Position numbers and translations under genes: made by a program. 64,000 nucleotides of DNA from assembly GCA_015063245.1 (NCBI GenBank), contig SUSV01000002.1:209000-272999 (forward strand), read 5' to 3'. Position 1 is the first letter of the stretch, and each line of letters starts with the position of its first letter. The notes below the pieces were generated by a model. The model saw only the letters and a list, made by a program, of their open reading frames with translations, was not told where the DNA came from and ran no database searches. Of this stretch, positions 58,313 to 64,000 are shown in pieces. The DNA is from Thermoplasmata archaeon (GTDB lineage: Archaea; Thermoplasmatota; Thermoplasmata; Methanomassiliicoccales; Methanomethylophilaceae).

Positions 58313-60181
58313 ATGTCAAGAATCATCGGAATTGATCTAGGAACAAGCAATTCGGCCGCCTCCATCATGGAGGGAGGAAGGCCGACTATGATCCCCAGCG
58401 CAGAGGGAACCAGTGTCGGAGGAAAGTCATTCCCTTCGTACGTAGCATTCACAAAGGACGGACAGCTCCTCGTCGGAGAGCCCGCAAGGAGGCAGGCCGT
58501 CACGAATCCTGACGGAACCATCAAGAACGTCAAGAGGAAGATGGGAGGAAACGAGAAGGTCACAGCGCTGGGCAAGGAATACACTCCCCAGCAGATCTCA
58601 GCATTCATCCTCCAGAAGATCAAGAAGGACGCGGAGTCGTACCTCGGAGAGACCGTCGACAAGGCGGTCATCACAGTACCCGCTTACTTCAACGACAACC
58701 AGAGGCAGGCAACCAAGGATGCCGGAGCGATCGCAGGACTGGATGTAGTACGTATCATCAACGAGCCTACCGCAGCGGCACTCGCATACGGTCTTGACAA
58801 GTCCGATGTCGAGCAGAAGATCATGGTCTTCGATCTCGGAGGAGGAACCCTGGATGTCACAATCATGGACTTCAGCGACGGAGTCTTCGAAGTCCTGTCC
58901 ACATCCGGAGACACCCAGCTGGGAGGATCCGATATGGATGAGGCTCTGACCAACTACGTCATCGGAGAGTTCAAGAAGCAGACCGGAATCGATCTCGCAG
59001 CGGACAACATGGCCTTCTGGAGGGTCAGAGAGGCATGTGAGAAGGCGAAGATCGAACTGTCCACCACCATGCAGACAGAGGTCAACCTGCCCTTCATCGC
59101 ATCCGACGCATCCGGCCCCAAGCACCTGGTGCAGACCATCACCCGTGCCAAGCTCGAGGAGCTCGTGGAGCCCATCGTCAGCAGGTGCAGGCAGTCCATC
59201 ACTCAGGCTATCAGCGATGCGCACCTGTCCAACGACAAGATCGACAAGATCATCATGGTCGGAGGACCTACCAGGATGCCCATCGTGCAGAACTTCGTCG
59301 AGAGCATCGTGGGACCCAAGATCCAGCGCGGAATCGACCCGATGGAGTGCGTCTCCATGGGAGCATCGATCCAGGGAGCTGTCCTCTCCGGAGAGGTCAA
59401 GGACGTCCTCCTTCTGGATGTCACACCCCTGTCCCTCGGAATCGAGACCCTCGGTGGAATCTCCACCAAGCTGATCGAGAGGAACACCACCATCCCGACG
59501 AAGAAATCCCAGGTCTTCTCGACCGCAGCGGATAACCAGCCCTCCGTGGAGATCAACGTCGTCCAGGGAGAGAGGCAGATGGCTGCCGACAACACATCCC
59601 TCGGAAGATTCATCCTCGACGGAATTCCGCCCGCACCCCGCGGAGTGCCCCAGATCGAGGTCACCTTTGATATCGATGCGAACGGTATCATCAACGTCAC
59701 AGCGAAGGACAAGGGAACCGGAAAGGAGCAGAAGATCACTATTGCGTCATCCAACAAGCTCAGCAAGGAGGAGATCGACGACCTCGTCAAGCAGGCGGAG
59801 CAGTTCGCCGATGCCGACAAGAAGAAGGCGGAGCTCGTAGAGGTCCACAACCAGGCCGAGACCGCGGTGTACTCCGTACGCAAGTCACTGGACGAGCTCG
59901 GAGAGAAGGTCACCCAGCAGGAGAGGGCTTCTGTAGAGGCCGCCATCACCGACCTGGAGAACGCCAACAAGGCTGACAATGTCGATGACATCAAGGCGAA
60001 GATGGATGCCCTCATGAAGGCCATGGGGCCCATCAGCCAGAGGGTCTACCAGGAGGCATCCCAGCAGGGTGCCCAGCAGCAGGGCCCCGCAGGAGATGCG
60101 GGAGCTCAGCAGCAGTCCTCCGGGAACTCCGGCAACGGCGACTACGTCGATGCCGACTACAAGATCGTAGATGATGAGTGA
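58313..60181 (+). CDS. dnaK: Molecular chaperone DnaK (Hsp70)
   Basis: The 622-aa protein has [56 protein letters not shown] and the linker [19 protein letters not shown], followed by the substrate domain and a Gln/Gly-rich tail. It works with DnaJ and GrpE. A strong aggaaggtgag ribosome site lies before ATG 58313. Archaeal DnaK genes are considered bacterial acquisitions. Confidence 0.96.
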   Translation: MSRIIGIDLGTSNSAASIMEGGRPTMIPSAEGTSVGGKSFPSYVAFTKDGQLLVGEPARRQAVTNPDGTIKNVKRKMGGNEKVTALGKEYTPQQISAFILQKIKKDAESYLGETVDKAVITVPAYFNDNQRQATKDAGAIAGLDVVRIINEPTAAALAYGLDKSDVEQKIMVFDLGGGTLDVTIMDFSDGVFEVLSTSGDTQLGGSDMDEALTNYVIGEFKKQTGIDLAADNMAFWRVREACEKAKIELSTTMQTEVNLPFIASDASGPKHLVQTITRAKLEELVEPIVSRCRQSITQAISDAHLSNDKIDKIIMVGGPTRMPIVQNFVESIVGPKIQRGIDPMECVSMGASIQGAVLSGEVKDVLLLDVTPLSLGIETLGGISTKLIERNTTIPTKKSQVFSTAADNQPSVEINVVQGERQMAADNTSLGRFILDGIPPAPRGVPQIEVTFDIDANGIINVTAKDKGTGKEQKITIASSNKLSKEEIDDLVKQAEQFADADKKKAELVEVHNQAETAVYSVRKSLDELGEKVTQQERASVEAAITDLENANKADNVDDIKAKMDALMKAMGPISQRVYQEASQQGAQQQGPAGDAGAQQQSSGNSGNGDYVDADYKIVDDE

Positions 60182-60186
60182 GACTG

Positions 60187-61299
60187 ATGCCGAGAGACTA
60201 CTATGAGGTCCTAGGGGTCGAGAAGAGCGCGACCCCCGAGGAGATAAAGAAGGCATACCGTACTCTTGCCAAGAAGTACCATCCTGACGTATCCACCGAG
60301 CCGAAGGACGTCGCGGAAGCGAAGTTCAAGGAGATCTCGGAAGCCTATGAGGTGCTCTCGGATCCCGAGAAGAGGAACCTGTACGACCAGTACGGTTTCG
60401 ACGGAGTCAAGCAGCAGTTCGGCGAGGGAGGTTTCTCATGGGACAACTTCACCCGCGCGGACGACATCAGCGACATCTTCGGAGACATCTTCGGAAGCAT
60501 GTTCGGAGGCGGAAGATCCTCGAGGTCCCGCAACGCACCCCAACAGGGGGATTCCCTACGCTACGATATCGAGGTCACCCTCAAGGATGTCCTCGAGGGC
60601 AAGAAGGTCAAGCTTGACATCCCGCACGCGGTCATCTGCGAGTCCTGTAAGGGGACCGGCGGGAAGGACGGCAAGGTCACCACATGCCCCAAGTGCGGAG
60701 GATCCGGACAGGTGCAGACCGTCAGAAGGACCCCCTTCGGGAACATGGTCTCCGTATCGGACTGTCCCGAATGCCGCGGAAAGGGTAAGGCCTCCGCGGA
60801 GAAGTGTCCCCGCTGCCACGGCAACGGAAGGCTCACGGTGGATTCCCACATCGACCTCAACGTCCCCAAGGGGATAGACGAGGGCATGAGGATCAGGGTC
60901 CCCGGAGCAGGAAATGCCGGATACAACGGCGGTCCCGCAGGGGATCTGTTCGTCGTCACCCACATCAAGGAGGATAAGAACTTCGAGCGCGACGGAGCGA
61001 ACCTCTGGACGCAGATCACCACCACGTATCCCAAGCTGGTGCTGGGAGGGGAGGAGACGCTCGAGGCAATCGACGGCGACAAGGTCGCCATCAACATCCC
61101 GTCAGGGACTCAGGTGGGCACGGTCCTCAGGGTCCCCGGCAAGGGTCTCCCCAGGATGAACTCATCATCCAGGGGCGACATGATGGTGCGTGTGTTCGTC
61201 AAAGTCCCCAAGAAGGTGTCCGACGAGGAGAAGGAGCTCCTGCAGAAGCTGGACTCCACAGCCGGAAAGGGCAAGAAGTCACGCAAGAAACTCTTTTGA
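60187..61299 (+). CDS. dnaJ: Chaperone DnaJ (Hsp40)
   Basis: The 370-aa protein has a J domain with HPD (residues about 34-36), a G/F region, four zinc motifs ([32 protein letters not shown]) and the C-terminal substrate domains. The start at ATG 60187 ([10 protein letters not shown]) lies 5 bases after the dnaK stop. It stimulates DnaK ATPase and delivers clients. Confidence 0.95.
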   Translation: MPRDYYEVLGVEKSATPEEIKKAYRTLAKKYHPDVSTEPKDVAEAKFKEISEAYEVLSDPEKRNLYDQYGFDGVKQQFGEGGFSWDNFTRADDISDIFGDIFGSMFGGGRSSRSRNAPQQGDSLRYDIEVTLKDVLEGKKVKLDIPHAVICESCKGTGGKDGKVTTCPKCGGSGQVQTVRRTPFGNMVSVSDCPECRGKGKASAEKCPRCHGNGRLTVDSHIDLNVPKGIDEGMRIRVPGAGNAGYNGGPAGDLFVVTHIKEDKNFERDGANLWTQITTTYPKLVLGGEETLEAIDGDKVAINIPSGTQVGTVLRVPGKGLPRMNSSSRGDMMVRVFVKVPKKVSDEEKELLQKLDSTAGKGKKSRKKLF

Positions 61300-61358
61300 A
61301 AACGATTATTCCATCCAATATATCCCAAGCAGGGGGAGCGATCCCCCTGCGACAGGAA

Positions 61359-62192
61359 TCATTGTCTGTTCTGTTTTTTCTCTGCTTTCGCCCTCTTCTT
61401 CGCTTCGGGCGACGGTTTGCTCTGGATGAAGTAGACCACCCTTCTCACGACGCATCTGGGAAGCAGTCTCTCCGCGAACATCAGGAATTTGGAGGATACT
61501 CCGCATACGATGACGACCTTGTTCTTCATCGTCTTCCTGAGACCGTATTCTGCGACCTTGTCGGGTGTGACGCACGCAGATTTCTTGAACATGTTCTGCT
61601 CGGTCTGTCCCGCCGCCGCGAGGAAAGGCGTGTCCGTGGGTCCGGGGCAGAGCACCGATACCTTGACGCCCGTGTTCCTGAGTTCCACGGCGAGGGCCTC
61701 GGTGAAGCTCAGGACGTATGCCTTAGAAGCATAATAGACGGACATGAGGGGACCTGGCTGGAATGCCGCGATCGATGAGACGTTGAGGATCCTTCCGCTC
61801 CCGCGCTCGATCATGCCGGGCAGGAATAGCCTTGTCAAAGAGGTAAGAGCCAGATCGTTGACATGTACCTGCATCTCCTGCCTTTCCAGATCGCATTCAG
61901 CGAACGGTCCGAAGTCCCCGAGACCGGCGCAGTTGATGAGGAAATCCACCTGGAGCCCTAGCGATTCGACATCGTTGTAGATCTGCTGCGCAGCTCCGTC
62001 CTTGCCGAGGTCCGATAATATGACAGTGACCTTCACATCCGGATTGGATTCGGCGGCATCCGCCTCGATCCTCTCAAGGGATTCCTGATTGCGTCCTACA
62101 ACTATGAGATTCCAGCCGTCGGCCACGAGGATCTTAGTCATCGACAGTCCGATACCGCTGGAAGCACCGGTGATCAAAGCCGTTCCTTTCAT
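61359..62192 (-). CDS. Short-chain dehydrogenase/reductase (DltE/YqjQ type)
   Basis: The 277-aa classical SDR has the cofactor motif TGASSGIGLS, DFLINCAGLG, NVSSIAAF and the catalytic YYASKAY (Tyr, Lys), then LCPGPTDTPF. The C-terminal extension is basic (SPEAKKRAKAEKKQ). The start at ATG 62192 (MKGTALITG) matches the fold. The substrate is unknown; such SDRs often act on lipid or small carbonyl substrates. Confidence 0.9.
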   Translation of the reverse strand: MKGTALITGASSGIGLSMTKILVADGWNLIVVGRNQESLERIEADAAESNPDVKVTVILSDLGKDGAAQQIYNDVESLGLQVDFLINCAGLGDFGPFAECDLERQEMQVHVNDLALTSLTRLFLPGMIERGSGRILNVSSIAAFQPGPLMSVYYASKAYVLSFTEALAVELRNTGVKVSVLCPGPTDTPFLAAAGQTEQNMFKKSACVTPDKVAEYGLRKTMKNKVVIVCGVSSKFLMFAERLLPRCVVRRVVYFIQSKPSPEAKKRAKAEKKQNRQ

Positions 62193-62334
62193 CGTGGGAC
62201 GATTGTCTATTACATATTTATTTGAGTCAATCGCCCGAGTCAGTTCATGTATCATCTAATCGGGGATGTTCGGTCAGAGCCATACAGGCACCAGCAGTAT
62301 AATCCGTTAATACCTGTAAAGATATTGACTGCTC

Positions 62335-63447
62335 GTGGAAGAGGAAAGAGCAGGTTCCCGTTTGCTCCCGATGGATCTTTTCAAGGGGGTTGTGCTATCT
62401 ATCATTGTCCTTCTGCATGTCGTGATTGTAGGCAAGAACGATGTCGGAGATCCTGCTCCATACGTACAGGCGATATATCTCGGTCTGATCGGGTTCTTCA
62501 TCATCTCGGGCTATTTCTTCAAACCGGGAAGGGGCTTCAAAGAGAACATGAGACGCCGTATCAAGATTCTCTTCCTGGCTCTTATGATCTCGGCGATCGG
62601 AATGTCCCTGATAAGCTTCGCATGGTGCAGCATATGGGGTCAGCCTACCGATCTCGACGATCTCCTCCTATGCCTCAAGAGGGCATTCTGCTGCGAGCGT
62701 ATAGATGTGAATTACGGGGATCCTGTCCCATGGGCGATATGCGGGTTCAGCGCGGGTTACTATTTCCTGTGGGTGGTTCTCGGTGCCTGCGTGCTATTCT
62801 ATGCCGTCGCCGATTACATCAGGGATGACTGGAGGAAGGGCGCTGCAGCGGTCGCGGTACTGCTCGCAGTGACGATAGCCTACAGGGAGCTCTTCACGAT
62901 CACCCTCCCGGGATTCCTGAACCTCAGCCCCATAGCGGCAGTGTTCATGATCGCAGGGATGTATCTGGCCAAGTTCGACCTTGCCGGCAGGATAGAGTCG
63001 GCAGGGGTGAGGAGCAAGAAGTTCTGGGCAGCGTTCATTGGGTGCACCGCAGGCGCATTCGCAATGGTCTATGCCTTGCCACCGACCATCAACTTCGAGT
63101 ATATGAGCTTCGGAGATTATGGTGGATATTCCGCCATCCCGTATGTGGTCGAGGGCGTGCTCGTGTTCATCATGCTGTATTTCCTGTTCTTCTTCCTGTC
63201 GAAGGTGCCTTTCATCTCACACATCTTCTCGGAGATAGGGAAGCACACCATGGGGATCCTGCTCTTGCACATCTTCGTGGCCAAGATGATACTGGCCCCC
63301 TTCATAACATTCGACGACGTAGTCTCCATCACAGGGGATTTCAACGGCCCGCTGAGGATCGTGATGGCGTTCGTCACGCTCATCCTGTCGTATCTGATCT
63401 GCGCTTACGGTCCAGCCATCATCAAGCGTCTGAGAGCGAAGGAATAA
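62335..63447 (+). CDS. Acyltransferase 3-family membrane protein
   Basis: The 370-aa protein has about ten hydrophobic segments. Near the N-terminus is the family's His in VVLSIIVLLHVVIVG, then YLGLIGFFIISGYFFKPGRGF, and near the end IGKHTMGILLLHIFV. This is the OafA/NodX-like layout that O-acylates cell-surface sugars. The start is a GTG at 62335. The acceptor is unknown; it stands alone between the SDR and the nucleotidyltransferase. Confidence 0.85.
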   Translation: MEEERAGSRLLPMDLFKGVVLSIIVLLHVVIVGKNDVGDPAPYVQAIYLGLIGFFIISGYFFKPGRGFKENMRRRIKILFLALMISAIGMSLISFAWCSIWGQPTDLDDLLLCLKRAFCCERIDVNYGDPVPWAICGFSAGYYFLWVVLGACVLFYAVADYIRDDWRKGAAAVAVLLAVTIAYRELFTITLPGFLNLSPIAAVFMIAGMYLAKFDLAGRIESAGVRSKKFWAAFIGCTAGAFAMVYALPPTINFEYMSFGDYGGYSAIPYVVEGVLVFIMLYFLFFFLSKVPFISHIFSEIGKHTMGILLLHIFVAKMILAPFITFDDVVSITGDFNGPLRIVMAFVTLILSYLICAYGPAIIKRLRAKE

Positions 63448-63566
63448 GCTGGTGCGATCAGATTTCCATCATATTCTCACCGTCATTCCTTTGAACGGAC
63501 TCATCGCGCAGGTTTGTTTACTTATATATGTCCGTGCGTTAATCATTCAGTAAGGTGATGCGCATC

Positions 63567-63884
63567 ATGTCCAATCAAGACAATGTATACGGAAATCTCT
63601 CGCTGGACGAGCTGAGGGATATCGTCGGACCTATTGCAGCACGCTTCGGCATCAAGCGCATCTATCTTTTCGGTTCCCGCGCAAGGGGAGATAACGATGA
63701 GCAGAGCGATTACGATTTCATCATCCTTTGTCCGGATGACATGGGTCTGATTGGTCTGACCAATTTCCGCAATGAGCTCATCGCGGCTCTGAACAAGCCA
63801 GTGGATTTTGCTTACGAGGATTACATCACCACCGAATTCGATTCCATCGTCGGCAAGGACAAGGTGCTTGTCTATGAAGAGTGA
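63567..63884 (+). CDS. MNT-type nucleotidyltransferase (MntA-like antitoxin family)
   Basis: The 105-aa protein has the minimal nucleotidyltransferase motif LFGSRARGDNDEQSDYDFIIL (G-S, D-x-D) and a third acid in DFAYEDY. Such proteins usually pair with a HEPN (HepT) RNase and adenylylate it. No HEPN gene follows: a 33-codon frame from 63874 (MKSDRRSSS...) soon stops. The start at ATG 63567 follows GGTGA; the GTG and ATG at 63555 and 63558 overlap that site. TATA acttatatat lies at about 63520-63529. Confidence 0.82.
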   Translation: MSNQDNVYGNLSLDELRDIVGPIAARFGIKRIYLFGSRARGDNDEQSDYDFIILCPDDMGLIGLTNFRNELIAALNKPVDFAYEDYITTEFDSIVGKDKVLVYEE

Positions 63885-63885
63885 C

Positions 63886-64000
63886 CGCAGGTCATCCTCC
63901 ATCGCACACACGCCATTGGTCTTCGCATCCTTCAGCTTGCATGCGAAGCAACTCGTGCAGCCTTTGAACGTGTAATCATAGAGGTCTATTCTCTCTACCT
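63886..64000 (-). pseudogene. Flavodoxin-fold NADPH-dependent FMN reductase-like fragment, cut at its 3' side
   Basis: The minus frame entering from the right edge reads ERIDLYDYTFKGCTSCFACKL, then NGVCAMEDDL. This is the Cys-containing segment of the iron-sulfur flavoprotein/FMN reductase family, which normally continues with IIGSPIYFG. Here the resemblance stops at DDL (about 63889), 5 bases from the end of the nucleotidyltransferase gene. Beyond that the frame stays open to 63543 only as antisense of it. It looks truncated; the N-terminal part is outside the window. Confidence 0.6.

Noticed and set aside
63874..63975. HEPN (HepT) toxin partner of the MNT protein
   Set aside because: The frame starting MKSDRRSSS stops after 33 codons and is antisense of the flavoprotein fragment; no HEPN motif is present.

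Overview
The window looks like part of a euryarchaeal chromosome, most likely a methanogen of the Thermoplasmata branch (Methanomassiliicoccales-like). The phylum follows from archaeal-only genes: aIF5A, Nop5, RadA, GGGP synthase, thermosome, a GHMP-type shikimate kinase and the ADH-synthase/DHQ-synthase-II entry to aromatics. Promoters are TATA-type and several transcripts look leaderless. The order-level placement is inference from the gene mix. I estimate GC in the mid-50s percent. The DNA is densely coded in short operons with many 4-bp ATGA overlaps.

Layout. 0-13 kb is housekeeping: the end of smc with scpA and scpB; an eroded phosphohexomutase; aIF5A with agmatinase; an Rrf2 regulator with a DUF1638 protein; nop5 with a class II aldolase and mtnA; an HTH-V4R regulator; arfC and rtcA. 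12.5-13.2 kb holds two tRNA-Val genes and, between them, two related structured elements that look like an undescribed ncRNA pair. 13.3-17.7 kb holds an aldehyde dehydrogenase homologue without its catalytic Cys, facing a four-gene operon of an ACT protein and three TIM-barrel proteins (CdhD-like, CdhE-like, and radical-SAM-like without an Fe-S motif). 17.7-24 kb has zinc ribbons, tRNA-Leu, an ABC-class ATPase, GGGP synthase, a tRNA methyltransferase and a RadA with an altered Walker A. 24-35 kb is accessory: a membrane protein between direct repeats, a metal-efflux locus, a MATE pump, tRNA-Thr, DUF1015, CYTH and esterase genes, and HxlR with hybrid-cluster protein.

35.4-51.4 kb is one aromatic amino acid locus. 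ADH synthase, DHQ synthase II, an AroD-AroE fusion, a shikimate kinase-EPSP synthase fusion and AroC lead to chorismate. TyrA (with chorismate mutase), a PheA-like ORF, trpEGDCFBA and trpB2 lead on to Tyr, Phe and Trp. The trpE and trpB2 promoters carry TACA-N3/4-TGTA operators. 51.4-64 kb contains hypE, an odd tRNA-Arg, apt, glutamine synthetase III, thermosome, grpE-dnaK-dnaJ, an SDR, an acyltransferase, a lone nucleotidyltransferase and the remnant of a flavoprotein gene at the right edge.

No CRISPR array, insertion sequence, rRNA gene or replication origin was recognised. All assignments come from reading motifs by eye; no database search was run.
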